NCBI GenBank assembly: GCA_019636495.1
Contig: JAHBXL010000005.1
Span: 124,001-188,000 of the forward strand
Direction: 5' to 3'
DNA: 64,000 bases
Origin: Phycisphaeraceae bacterium
GTDB lineage: Bacteria; Planctomycetota; Phycisphaerae; Phycisphaerales; UBA1924
How positions within the stretch are numbered: the first letter of the stretch is position 1; each line of letters opens with the position of its first letter. Under the pieces are notes generated by a model. That model saw nothing but the letters and a program-made list of their open reading frames with translations, ran no database searches and was not told where the DNA came from. Positions 7,792 through 15,840 of the stretch are shown piece by piece. The translations under genes were made by a program, and so were the position numbers.

Positions 7792-8171
7792 GGAAGGGGG
7801 GTGGGGGATGGGAGAGCGGGTGGATTCTGGACTTTGGATCGGTGGAACTGAACTTGCCCACCGATTTCGGACACCGGCAAACCTCGGCCGGTAGCGCGTG
7901 TCAAGTTGCGCACATTGCCAAAGAGGTTCTCCCCAGGGAGGTTGAGTCCGGCTGCTGAGGCGGAGGGGGGCGTTGCGCCGCAGCCGAAGCAGCCGGAAAC
8001 GCGGCTCACGCGGCCGCGGTGATCGGCATCGTAGTGCCAGGTGATCCTTGCTGGTCGAGGTCACACGATGCGCGACTGTTCACTGTGCAAAGGGGCTTCG
8101 CCCCCTTGCGACCCCCAGAGGCAAAGACACCGCGCACAGGAAGCGCGCAGAGTGTCGATGATCGCCGCCGC
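7792..8171. other. Gene-free spacer with decayed heptamers
   Basis: The first ~55 bp continue the 7-bp rhythm in degenerate form (for example GGATTCT GGACTTT GGATCGG at 7822-7842, shifted by 2 nt from the main array). No gene is supported beyond that; a GGGGCTTCGCCCC hairpin lies at about 8092-8104. Confidence 0.5.
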
Positions 8172-8212
8172 GAAGTTCCGAATGCCGGGCCGGCGCTTGA
8201 GGCCAGCGCGAT
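8172..8212 (+). repeat. Dispersed repeat R, copy 1
   Basis: GAAGTTCCGAATGCCGGGCC followed by GCGCTTGAGGCCA recurs in the same orientation at 10637-10686 with a small internal insertion. It cuts the IS110-like reading frame on this side and the RHS frame on the other, bracketing the AT-richer island. Confidence 0.6.
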
Positions 8213-8284
8213 GCTCACCGTCCCCGCTCCGTCAACAACGCACAGCTGCACGCTCTTGCTGTGGTAGTCCAGCCCGACAAACAC
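8213..8284 (-). pseudogene. IS110-family transposase, N-terminal remnant
   Basis: From a GTG at 8284 the frame encodes [17 protein letters not shown], the first beta strand and catalytic-Asp segment of IS110-family DEDD (RuvC-like) transposases. After about 24 residues the similarity ends inside dispersed repeat R, and the remaining DEDD and Tnp20 parts are absent. What is left is the very 5' end of the gene plus, upstream, what would have been the element's non-coding end. Confidence 0.6.
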
Positions 8285-8320
8285 GGGTACATTCTCTATG
8301 GCCTGTTGCTCCTTGATGGG

Positions 8321-8444
8321 GTGTCAAGTCCCAACAGGAGTGTTCCCTGGTCAGGGGCAGCAGGTCTTCATACCCATCAGCCGTGTCAAGTCCCACCAGG
8401 AGTGTTCCCTGGTCAGGGGCAGCAGATCTTCATACCCAACAGCC
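8321..8444 (-). repeat. 62-bp tandem duplication upstream of the IS110 remnant
   Basis: 8321-8382 and 8383-8444 are near-identical 62-bp units differing at a few positions. Each contains CCAGG/CCTGG arms around AGTGTTC in the second copy. They lie just upstream (5') of the remnant transposase start, where IS110 elements carry a structured non-coding end. Confidence 0.75.
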
Positions 8445-8462
8445 AGAGCAGCTACCGAGACA

Positions 8463-9149
8463 CTATTGATGTCGTCCACATTCGGAACATCTAGACCCAG
8501 GAACCAAGTCCCGTCCATAACCACAGTACATACACGAGCCTCGCAAGACAGCGCTCTTTAGGTGCTGCAACGCTCCATATGCCGTGATCAGACATACGCC
8601 AGAAAGCAGCCAACAGATTAGTATCACAGCGGCAACAACGAGGTTACTCCAAATAATATAATGTCGCGGATTATCTACTAACTCGACTAACTCTTGCACC
8701 CTTCGTTGTGGCTGTCCACTAATCTGAATGCTAGCTATATGAGGCTCATGTACGATGTAATCTTTGAGCGCGGGAGTGATCGTCGAACCGACAGTACCCG
8801 ATTGTGTTACCCGATCGGGGAACGCCGGAGTTAGATCGATCAATACCGCTTCGGTCAGATAGATCGGCCAAACAGTCTGGTCTGGCGCCAACTTCCACGT
8901 CACATTGATAAACCACGCCGACTGTCTCGAGTCGCTACTTAAATCTGACCAAGCACGAGACCTGCGATCAGCATCTACCCTGATCTGTCCAGCATTGTCA
9001 CGATAGACGAAAAACGCTTTGGCTCTTGTGAATGACTCGCTAGAGAACTCTTTGCGCCAAGTCCATGCTATTATTGAAGCAATAAGCAATAATACGGCCA
9101 ACAATACAAAGCCCGCGATGCGAGTCCGTACATCGCGACGTTTCAGCAT
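8463..9149 (-). CDS. Membrane protein with C-terminal zinc ribbon; possible immunity partner of the RHS tip
   Basis: 228 residues. ATG 9149 is chosen because GGAGGG precedes it by 7 nt. A transmembrane helix lies at about 10-30 (IAGFVLLAVLLLIASIIAW), a second at about 170-195, and the tail holds CMYCGYGRDL...RCSECGR, a planctomycete-style ribbon. The extracytoplasmic middle has no known domain. It starts 66 nt after the stop of the RHS gene, on the same strand, and like the RHS tip it is far richer in A+T than its surroundings. Position, size and composition are those expected of an immunity gene in a polymorphic toxin cassette, but no homology supports that. Confidence 0.5.
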   Translation of the reverse strand: MLKRRDVRTRIAGFVLLAVLLLIASIIAWTWRKEFSSESFTRAKAFFVYRDNAGQIRVDADRRSRAWSDLSSDSRQSAWFINVTWKLAPDQTVWPIYLTEAVLIDLTPAFPDRVTQSGTVGSTITPALKDYIVHEPHIASIQISGQPQRRVQELVELVDNPRHYIIWSNLVVAAVILICWLLSGVCLITAYGALQHLKSAVLRGSCMYCGYGRDLVPGSRCSECGRHQ

Positions 9150-9215
9150 GAACTTCCCTCCAAAAAACACCACCGATTGCGCCTCTCGCCACGATGTCTA
9201 TAGCAATACCGCATC

Positions 9216-10679
9216 TCATCCAGGCGGTTCATCGTCATCGGGTATCTCTGGATTCGGAGGTGTGCCCGGTGCCATCACCGGCCCTCTATTGCTTCCTCGA
9301 TGACGATTGCGACCACAACGATCCTCGATTCGGCCATCAGGCGTATGACGCCACTTACAGCAATAGCACCTCCAAGTACTCTCGGGCGGAGTGTCCTGAG
9401 CGCCCTCTTGCGCACCCGATATCATATAGGTTACGCCAATCACGACTGTGACGGTGACAGTAACCGATCCACGTGAAGTAAACCAACCGGCCACACCAAA
9501 GCCATGCAGTACCTCTGCATGATCTTGGGTGTACTGCGCCGGTGTTATGTCGGCCCTCACGCCGAATGCCGATGCTGAGCCGCCATTGGTGCTGCCCAGA
9601 GACTTGGATGAGTAGATCCGGGATACCAATACACCTTCTTCAATTGAATCGCGGCAACTAAACTTGGCGTCCGTCAGGGCTGACGTTCTATCGATGCGAC
9701 TTGCTGTCGCCTTGAGCTCCACTGCATTGTCCCAGACTGTCTTGACCCATTCCACGGACAGTCGCCCGTTTCTAACGCTTCCTCTTGTGGTAGCCCCATC
9801 GACCAAGTATGGTTCTGTTTTCAAGCACTCCCACGCCCACGCTGTAAGCCCTGCAGGATCCACCTGCCTGATTGGCTGTGATTGTACATAAGAGATCAGC
9901 GTCACCCCATCCACATACCCCATCGGGTCTCGTCGCGTCCACCTGCCCAGGCCGAAGTGCAGGACCCTGTGCCGCACGTGCGCGAGTTCCGGCGCGGCGA
10001 GGTCGTTGCCGAATCCCTCGTGCTCGTAGCCGGCGTAGCCCTTGCGGTTGGCGACGTTGGCCGAGAGTTTCCACCTTCCGCCCACCGCCGCGGCGTTGTA
10101 GGAAGTGGTAAACAGCGTCTGGTCCGCCGTCGTCCACGCGCCATCGCGGTTCAGGTCTGCCCGCGCGTTGTTCGCGGCGTAATCCGCATTGAACGCCGTC
10201 TGGTCCGCCGCGGAGATGCCGCCATCTTTGCCATGGTCACCCGGCGTCAGCAGGAACGGCACGCCGTACGCGCTGTACTTCTGCCACTCGATGACCGCGC
10301 CCGAGTTGTCGAAGATGGCGGAGACGTCCGCCCGCCCGAGCGTGAAAAGGGCCCCCTCATCCCCCTCGCTGCGCTCGGGTACTTCTCCCCGGCGACCGGG
10401 GAGAAGGGAACCCTTCGACAGTTTCCGCGAAGCGGCGCTGTCCCAGTCTCGCAGGGTCACAAGGTCAATGTACGTCCATTTGGCCACTGTCGCAAGCATC
10501 TCGGCAGTCAGGTGCAGCCTCTGCGGTCGGGCGAGGTCGAAGAGGCTTCCTTGCTGCCGGTGCAGGGGGCGTGCCGCCCCCCCTCCCAGACCCCTGCAAC
10601 CCCCGGCCCGGAGCCGAGCCCCTTCGCGCCCGCCTCGAAGTTCCGAAAGCCGGGCCCCCCACCCAGCGCTTGAGGCCAC
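9216..10679 (-). CDS. RHS-family protein, 5'-truncated, with a unique C-terminal tip
   Basis: The frame encodes an RHS core end: YIDLVTLRDWDS, IFDNSGAVIEWQKYSAYG, GYAGYEHEGF, the HFGLGRWTRRDPMGYVDG segment and the boundary motif VDPAGL. Two dockerin/EF-hand-like loops (DLNRDGAWTTADQ and a sister) are inserted. After the boundary (about 9845 downward) comes a ~210-residue tip unrelated to anything I recognise, with a Cys-rich CYCCKWRH part, encoded by AT-richer DNA. RHS proteins export such tips as toxins. The N-terminal shell is missing: the frame begins in dispersed repeat R, so this is a 3' fragment, possibly silent or a recombination donor. A palindromic element interrupts it in frame. Confidence 0.7.
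   Translation of the reverse strand: MASSAGWGARLSELRGGREGARLRAGGCRGLGGGAARPLHRQQGSLFDLARPQRLHLTAEMLATVAKWTYIDLVTLRDWDSAASRKLSKGSLLPGRRGEVPERSEGDEGALFTLGRADVSAIFDNSGAVIEWQKYSAYGVPFLLTPGDHGKDGGISAADQTAFNADYAANNARADLNRDGAWTTADQTLFTTSYNAAAVGGRWKLSANVANRKGYAGYEHEGFGNDLAAPELAHVRHRVLHFGLGRWTRRDPMGYVDGVTLISYVQSQPIRQVDPAGLTAWAWECLKTEPYLVDGATTRGSVRNGRLSVEWVKTVWDNAVELKATASRIDRTSALTDAKFSCRDSIEEGVLVSRIYSSKSLGSTNGGSASAFGVRADITPAQYTQDHAEVLHGFGVAGWFTSRGSVTVTVTVVIGVTYMISGAQEGAQDTPPESTWRCYCCKWRHTPDGRIEDRCGRNRHRGSNRGPVMAPGTPPNPEIPDDDEPPG
10346..10413 (-). repeat. Palindromic element inserted in frame in the RHS gene
   Basis: CCCCCTCGCTGCGCTCGGG is followed by a hairpin of CTTCTCCCCGG and CCGGGGAGAAGG. The same two modules occur at 16821-16949. 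Here they encode the residues SLLPGRRGEVPERSEGDEG between RHS core segments. Confidence 0.75.
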
Positions 10680-10686
10680 AGCGATT
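10637..10686 (+). repeat. Dispersed repeat R, copy 2
   Basis: Same order of blocks as 8172-8212 (GAAGTTCCGAA, GCCGGGCC, GCGCTTGAGGCCA), with about 9 extra bases CCCCCACCC in the middle. The truncated RHS frame begins in it. Direct orientation relative to copy 1. Confidence 0.6.
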
Positions 10687-10699
10687 GCTGCTCGTCAGA

Positions 10700-10733
10700 G
10701 CACGGGCCCCGCTCAAAGCAGCGGGACCCGTGC
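10700..10733. repeat. Strong hairpin next to repeat R
   Basis: GCACGGG (10700-10706) and CCCGCT (10708-10713) pair with AGCGGG (10720-10725) and CCCGTGC (10727-10733), 13 base pairs with one mismatch and a 6-nt loop. It directly follows repeat R and may be part of the same element. Confidence 0.6.
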
Positions 10734-10831
10734 CACGTCTAAGGAAAGGGAGGCTCATCGGCCGTGCCATCAGCCGCTGCGCGGGCGGAGAGGTAGCCCC
10801 CTCTGTCGGTTGCGCCGACATCTCCCCTGTC

Positions 10832-10897
10832 GCCCCCCCCCCACCCCCACCCCCCCACCCCCACCCCCCACCCCCACCCCCCACCCACACCCCCACA
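10832..10897 (+). repeat. C-tract array upstream of psd, 13-bp period
   Basis: Runs of C5 to C8 separated by single A. After the first interval, A-to-A distances of 6 and 7-8 alternate, giving a rough 13-bp period. The minus strand is a series of G5-G6 runs with strong quadruplex potential. Confidence 0.8.
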
Positions 10898-10944
10898 CCC
10901 AGGCGGGGGAGAGGGGCGCTGAGGCGCATCGTGGGTTCGGCCGC

Positions 10945-10950
10945 TACGCT
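10945..10950 (+). promoter_or_regulatory. psd: -10-like TACGCT for psd
   Basis: TACGCT ends 5 nt before the psd ATG (10956), which would place transcription start at or just by the start codon. No Shine-Dalgarno is seen. No clear -35. Confidence 0.35.
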
Positions 10951-10955
10951 TGCCC

Positions 10956-11720
10956 ATGGCCGAGTTGGGACCGCAGCGGCGAGGAGAGCGCGACTACCCG
11001 ATGGTCGCCCGTGAGGGGTGGCCGATCGTGGCGTGCTTCGTGCTCGCGGCGGGGATTCTGACGGGCCTGGCGTGGTACGTTCTCGGGTCGGTGGGCGGGC
11101 CGCTGGTGGGAACGCTGACGGGCGTGCTGGCGTTGTGGGCGGTGTGGTTCTTCCGCGATCCGGTGCGGGAGGTGCCGCGGGGCGAGAGCGTGGTGATCAG
11201 CCCGGCCGATGGGGTGTGCTGCCACGCGGGGCCGGGGGCTCCGCCGGCGGAGTTGGGGCTGACGGGCGGTTGGACGCGGGTGTCGGTGTTCATGAACGTG
11301 TTCAACGTGCACGTGAACCGTGCGCCGATCGGCGGGGAGGTCGAGCGTGTGGAGTATCGGGCGGGCAAGTTTTTCAACGCGTCGTTCGACAAGGCGAGCG
11401 AGCACAACGAGCGTTGCGGGATGGTGATCCGCAGCGGGAGCGGGGAGCGGGTGGGGTGCGTGCAGATCGCGGGGCTGGTGGCGCGGCGGATCGTGTGCCG
11501 CGTGGAGCGCGGGGCGCACCTGGAGAGGGGCGAGCGGTACGGGCTGATCCGATTCGGCTCGAGGGTGGATGTGTACCTTCCGGAGGGAGTGGCGGCGGGG
11601 GTGCGTGTGGGGCAGCGGATGGTGGCGGGGGAGACGATCATCGCGACATTGCCGGCGCACGGGCGGTCCCAGGGGCGCGAGGGGGCATTCGCGGGGTCGG
11701 CGCACGGGGTGGAGGGCTAG
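10956..11720 (+). CDS. psd: Phosphatidylserine decarboxylase
   Basis: 254 residues from ATG 10956 (a TTG at 10950 is the alternative). Two hydrophobic segments near residues 22-65 are followed by WFFRDP, ISPADGVC, the VFMNVFNVHVNRAP core and the autocleavage site FGS at Gly201-Ser202 (FGSRVDVYLP), where Ser becomes the pyruvoyl cofactor. Short-form membrane-associated enzyme that makes phosphatidylethanolamine from phosphatidylserine. pssA starts 5 nt after its stop, so the two steps of PE synthesis form one operon. The C-terminal Gly/Ala/Arg-rich tail is non-conserved. Confidence 0.92.
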   Translation: MAELGPQRRGERDYPMVAREGWPIVACFVLAAGILTGLAWYVLGSVGGPLVGTLTGVLALWAVWFFRDPVREVPRGESVVISPADGVCCHAGPGAPPAELGLTGGWTRVSVFMNVFNVHVNRAPIGGEVERVEYRAGKFFNASFDKASEHNERCGMVIRSGSGERVGCVQIAGLVARRIVCRVERGAHLERGERYGLIRFGSRVDVYLPEGVAAGVRVGQRMVAGETIIATLPAHGRSQGREGAFAGSAHGVEG

Positions 11721-11725
11721 CGCGC

Positions 11726-12586
11726 GTGTTCATTCGATATCCATCGCGTCAGCGCGAGGTCCCGCTGCGGGTGATCGTGCCGAACCTGCTGACGACGTGC
11801 GGGCTGTGCAGCGGGCTGGCCTCGCTGCACTTTTCGATCAAGGGGGACTTTGACAGGGCGGTTGGGGCGATCCTGGTCGCGGCGGTGTTTGACATGCTGG
11901 ATGGTCGGGCGGCGCGGCTGCTGCGGGCCTCGTCGAAGTTCGGAGCGGTTCTGGATTCGCTGTCGGACTTTCTGTGCTTCGGGGTCGCGCCCGCGCTGCT
12001 GATGCACCAGTGGATGCTGAGGGACTCGGTGCCGGAGCCGGGGGTTCGGAAACTGATCGAGGCGCTGGTGCTGGGGGCGATCATGCTGTTTGCGCTGTGC
12101 AGCGCGCTTCGGCTGGCGCGGTTCACGGCGGCGGCGAACTCGGCGAAGGAATCGCCGCGGGGCGCGCGGCCCAACCCGCTGACGGCGAAGTTCTTTGTCG
12201 GTCTGCCGACGCCCGCGGCGGCGCTGGCGGTGCTGATACCGGTGATGCTGGAGATGTCGCGGTTCGTGGGGACTGCGCCCAACGCGTTGGCGATTGTTCC
12301 GTACACGGTCGCGCTGGCGTGGCTGATGGTGAGCCGTCAGCCGATGTTTTCGTTCAAGCAGGTTCGGATCGGTCGGCCGCTGGTGGTGCCGCTGATGCTG
12401 GGGGTTGGGCTGTGGATCGCGCTGGCGGCGAAGGATTTCTGGCTGGCGATCGCGCTGGTGGGCGGGGGGTATCTGGCGACGCTGCCGGTGAGCCTGGTGT
12501 CGTATGCGCGGACTGCGCGGCGGCTGACGGCGCAGGGGGAAGGGGGCGCGGAAACACCGGAGCCCGCGGCGGCGGCGGGCGAGTGA
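11726..12586 (+). CDS. pssA: CDP-diacylglycerol--serine O-phosphatidyltransferase
   Basis: 286 residues from GTG 11726, 5 nt after psd. The CDP-alcohol phosphotransferase signature D-G-x2-A-R-x8-G-x3-D-x3-D is complete (DGRAAR...G...D...D, about residues 58-81). Roughly seven to eight hydrophobic helices follow, consistent with the integral-membrane PssA type. It transfers the phosphatidyl group to serine, feeding Psd. The tail after about residue 265 is Ala/Glu-rich and non-conserved. The next gene is convergent 27 bp away. Confidence 0.92.
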   Translation: MFIRYPSRQREVPLRVIVPNLLTTCGLCSGLASLHFSIKGDFDRAVGAILVAAVFDMLDGRAARLLRASSKFGAVLDSLSDFLCFGVAPALLMHQWMLRDSVPEPGVRKLIEALVLGAIMLFALCSALRLARFTAAANSAKESPRGARPNPLTAKFFVGLPTPAAALAVLIPVMLEMSRFVGTAPNALAIVPYTVALAWLMVSRQPMFSFKQVRIGRPLVVPLMLGVGLWIALAAKDFWLAIALVGGGYLATLPVSLVSYARTARRLTAQGEGGAETPEPAAAAGE

Positions 12587-12613
12587 ATCGGGGGACGGGT
12601 TGCGGGGGAACGA

Positions 12614-13528
12614 TCAGGCCTGCTGCGAGTTGTGCTCGGCGATGGCCGCATCGGCTGGGGCGGAGGACTGGGACGCGGCCTGCATGAGATCGACGTGTCC
12701 GAGCGCCTTGGCGACGAGTTCGCCGCGGCTGTTGGCGCGGAGTTTTCGGTGCAGGCTCTTGACGTGGTCGTGTACGGTGTGCGGGCTGCGTCCGAGTTCG
12801 TCGGCGATTTCGCGGACGGACTTGCCGAGGAGGAGGTGCTGGAGGATGACCTGCTCGCGCGCGGTGAGCCAGTGCGCGCCATCGGTTGGATCGGAGCCGA
12901 CGGCGAGGAGAGCGCGGCGTGCCATGGGGACGAGGACAGCGCGCAGGAGGTCGGCATCGGACTCAGGGTCGGTCGGGCCGGGTCCGGTGCGCGCGAACTC
13001 GACGATGAGGGAGCGGCCGTTGGCGGCGGAGCCGAGCGCGGCCAGTCCGAGCGTGAGCGAGGTGTAGGGGACATCGGCCCAGCGTTTGCCGAGGCCGGAC
13101 ATCTGCCAGTTGGGGCCGAGTCCGAACTGCTCGGGCGAGCCTGTGACGATGCTGCCGGGTCCGATGGGCCCGGGGGCCCAGGAGAGATCGCGGGCCTGCG
13201 CGAAACTGGTGCGCACGCGGGCGAGCGTCGCATCGTTGGGATCGAAGGCGACGATCGCGGCGGAGGAAGCGGGACGGCCGACGGTGGTGGTGACTTCGGC
13301 GACGTAGCAGCCGGCGACTCCGGTGGCCTCCTGTCGGGCGATGTTCCCGCGGGAGTCCGCCTCGCCGATCATGCAGACGCAGATGGAGGGCTGATGGATC
13401 CCGAGGAGCGCGGAGGCGGCGCGGTCGCACCAGTCCTGCGTTGCAACGGCCGGGAGCGAGCAGACGCTCTCGGTGATCTTGATGCACGCAGCAAGGGCGT
13501 TCGATCCCTCTCGCGCCAATGTGCTCAT
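12614..13528 (-). CDS. LuxR-family transcriptional regulator
   Basis: 304 residues; ATG preceded by GGAGG at good spacing. The C-terminal helix-turn-helix (LTAREQVILQHLLLGKS...IADELGRSPHTVHDHVKSLH, about 217-262) is a clear GerE/LuxR domain. The preceding ~200 residues form a sensor-like region with no domain I can name; no receiver Asp pocket is evident, so it is not a standard response regulator. No inducer synthase is nearby. Ends convergently with pssA. Targets unknown. Confidence 0.85.
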   Translation of the reverse strand: MSTLAREGSNALAACIKITESVCSLPAVATQDWCDRAASALLGIHQPSICVCMIGEADSRGNIARQEATGVAGCYVAEVTTTVGRPASSAAIVAFDPNDATLARVRTSFAQARDLSWAPGPIGPGSIVTGSPEQFGLGPNWQMSGLGKRWADVPYTSLTLGLAALGSAANGRSLIVEFARTGPGPTDPESDADLLRAVLVPMARRALLAVGSDPTDGAHWLTAREQVILQHLLLGKSVREIADELGRSPHTVHDHVKSLHRKLRANSRGELVAKALGHVDLMQAASQSSAPADAAIAEHNSQQA

Positions 13529-14087
13529 CCAGACCTCCTGCGCCCCGCGTCACGGAAGGGCAAAACGTGAACCCACGTGAATCATCCACCTTGTTCCGAC
13601 GAACGCCGACCGACCGGAACAGGGCGAACGCAGAGTACCATAGCGACGTGTTGTGCACACACGCGTTCCTCGTCCAGGTTTTTCGACCCCCGAAGTGGGT
13701 CTGTAGGACCTGGAACAACAAAACGGGAACGCGGACGCGCGTGAGCATACAGACTTCCGCGGCGGTTCGCCAGTGCCTTCGTCGGCGCAGTTGCCCAAGT
13801 TTGCTGCGCGCTGGGGTTTGCGCGGCAAGAAAAATGCGATCGAGGTGAAAGTGCTGGAAAAGTCGCCCGGGTGAGGCGCTTCGCGGGTTGCGCGATCGGG
13901 CCGCACATCAAGCAACTGAGGGGACAACAGTTGCGCGATGCGCGCGGCGCGCAAGTGGTGTCGAAACGGGCGGGAGCGGGTTTTCGCGTGCAATGCCGGA
14001 TGGGCACGCTATCCTCAACGCCCGTGTCCATGTTGGGCCTCGGGCGGCCATTGAGCGCAAAACCGACGCACTCCGGAGTTGTCCACG
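13529..14087. other. 559-bp divergent intergenic region
   Basis: Lies between the divergent LuxR gene and the FAD protein. No gene is supported. TATCCT at 14010-14015 is a possible -10 for the rightward gene, leaving a ~65-nt leader. No tandem array is present here, in contrast to several other spacers. Confidence 0.4.
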
Positions 14088-15797
14088 ATGTCGAGCGGCC
14101 AGAACCACACCATTTCTGGGGATTGCCGAGTCCTGATCATCGGGGCTGGCCCGACCGGACTGGGCGCGGGCTACCGACTCAAAGAGTTGGGGCACAAGAC
14201 CTTCCGGCTGTATGACCGCAACCCCTATATAGGTGGCTTGGCACATTCGTTCGTCGATTCGGCGGGGTTCACGTGGGACATCGGCGGGCACGTGATGTTC
14301 AGCCACTACGCGTACTACGACCGGGTGTTCGACCGGTTGATGGGCGAGGAGTTCACGCTGAACAACCGGGAATCGTGGGTGCGGATGTTTGACCGGTGGG
14401 TGCCGTATCCGTTCCAGAACAACATCCGGTATCTGCCGAGGCAGGCCGCGTATGAGTGCCTGTCGGGGTTGATTCGGGCGCAGCACGGCAAGGGCAAGGT
14501 CGCTTCTCCCGCCGCGGCGAGGAACTTCGGCGAGTTCATCGATGCGGTGTTCGGGGAGGGGATCGCCAAGCACTTCATGCGTCCGTACAACTTCAAGGTG
14601 TGGGCGCATCCGCCGGAGATGATGAACAAGCAGTGGATCGGCGAGCGCGTCGCGGTGCTGGATGTCGACCGCGCGCTGCGCAACGTCCTGCTCGAGCAGG
14701 ACGACTTCGGCTGGGGCCCGAACAACCAGTTCAAGTTCCCGCTTCGCGGCGGCACGGGCGAGTTCTATCGACGCTTCGGGCCTGCGCTGGGGCTGCGCGC
14801 CGGCGAGACCGAGAGCGAACACATCGCGCTCAACAAGAAGATCGTGTCGATCGACGTCGATGCGAAGGTGGTGCGGTTTGCCGATGGGACGACCGACACG
14901 TACGACGTGCTGATCAGCGCGATGCCGCTCGATGTTTTGTGCCGCGATGTGCTGAAGGGCGATGTGCCGGATTCGATCCGTGCCGCGGCCGCGCGGCTGC
15001 TGCACTCATCGGGGTACATGGTGGGCATCGGGCTGCGCAGCCGCGCGCCGGGCGCGGGGACGCCGGACACGAAGAGTTGGATGTACTTCCCCGAGGACAA
15101 CTGCCCGTTCTACCGCGTCACGTATCTCTCGAACTACTCGCCGAACATGACGCCCGACAAGGACAACTACTACTCACTCTTGTGCGAGGTGAGCGAGAGC
15201 GCGTTCAAGCCCACGCCCGGGCGCGAGGGGCAGAACAACGATGCGGTGATCGACGAGGTGATCACCGGCCTTGAGAACGCCGGGCTACTCGAGCCCGGCG
15301 AGCGGGCGAACATCGTTTCCCGCTGGTGCTACTACGCCGATTACTCGTACCCGACGCCGAGCGTCGAGCGCGATGACATTCTCGCCGAGGTCATCCCGTG
15401 GCTGGAATCCCGCGGCATCTATTCCCGCGGCCGATTCGGCATGTGGAAGTACGAGGTCTCCAACACCGACCACACGCTCATGCAGGGCGTCGAACTCGTG
15501 AACCGCCTGCTGGTGGGCGAGCCGGAGACGACGATCGGCATGCAGTACCAGGTGACGGCCGATGGGCGGAACGCCGCGGTGCACGAGCGGAGCACGCACG
15601 CGGGGAGCGGGGAGAAGAAGTTGGCAGCGGCGGCGCCAAGCGGCGCCTCGGCAAAGGCTGCCGCGGCGGCGAGTGCACCCGGGGCCGCGGCTGCGCCCGA
15701 GGTGGTCGTTCGCGCGGCCAGCGGCTCGCGCATCGGCGACCGGGACGAGGCGGATGTGTCGGAGGAGGAGTTGGGGGTGACGCAGAGGAGGGGGTGA
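14088..15797 (+). CDS. FAD-dependent amine oxidase / UDP-galactopyranose-mutase-like protein
   Basis: 569 residues from ATG 14088, with GGAG about 9 nt upstream. The N-terminus holds the FAD Rossmann motif (VLIIGAGPTGLGAGYRL) followed by RNPYIGGLAHS and a DIGGHVMFSHY loop, as in Glf and protoporphyrinogen-oxidase-like enzymes. The WVPYPFQNN segment resembles the Glf-like substrate region. Such proteins often sit in polysaccharide loci, but no glycosyltransferase is close. The last ~75 residues are an Ala-rich tail. Exact reaction not assignable from sequence. Confidence 0.8.
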   Translation: MSSGQNHTISGDCRVLIIGAGPTGLGAGYRLKELGHKTFRLYDRNPYIGGLAHSFVDSAGFTWDIGGHVMFSHYAYYDRVFDRLMGEEFTLNNRESWVRMFDRWVPYPFQNNIRYLPRQAAYECLSGLIRAQHGKGKVASPAAARNFGEFIDAVFGEGIAKHFMRPYNFKVWAHPPEMMNKQWIGERVAVLDVDRALRNVLLEQDDFGWGPNNQFKFPLRGGTGEFYRRFGPALGLRAGETESEHIALNKKIVSIDVDAKVVRFADGTTDTYDVLISAMPLDVLCRDVLKGDVPDSIRAAAARLLHSSGYMVGIGLRSRAPGAGTPDTKSWMYFPEDNCPFYRVTYLSNYSPNMTPDKDNYYSLLCEVSESAFKPTPGREGQNNDAVIDEVITGLENAGLLEPGERANIVSRWCYYADYSYPTPSVERDDILAEVIPWLESRGIYSRGRFGMWKYEVSNTDHTLMQGVELVNRLLVGEPETTIGMQYQVTADGRNAAVHERSTHAGSGEKKLAAAAPSGASAKAAAAASAPGAAAAPEVVVRAASGSRIGDRDEADVSEEELGVTQRRG

Positions 15798-15840
15798 GTT
15801 GGGCATTCGGCCAATCGCGGATGACGAGCGGAGGCGACCC

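Noticed and set aside
7595-7894. Reading frames encoding repeated MWDVGC or HPTSDI heptapeptides
   Set aside because: They exist only because a 7-bp repeat without stops is open in every frame. They differ in both directions and have no start signals.
10680-10955. Gly-Trp-rich small protein from the C-tract region
   Set aside because: The residues only translate the C5-C8/A repeat; no start signal, and the tract is a promoter-proximal low-complexity stretch.
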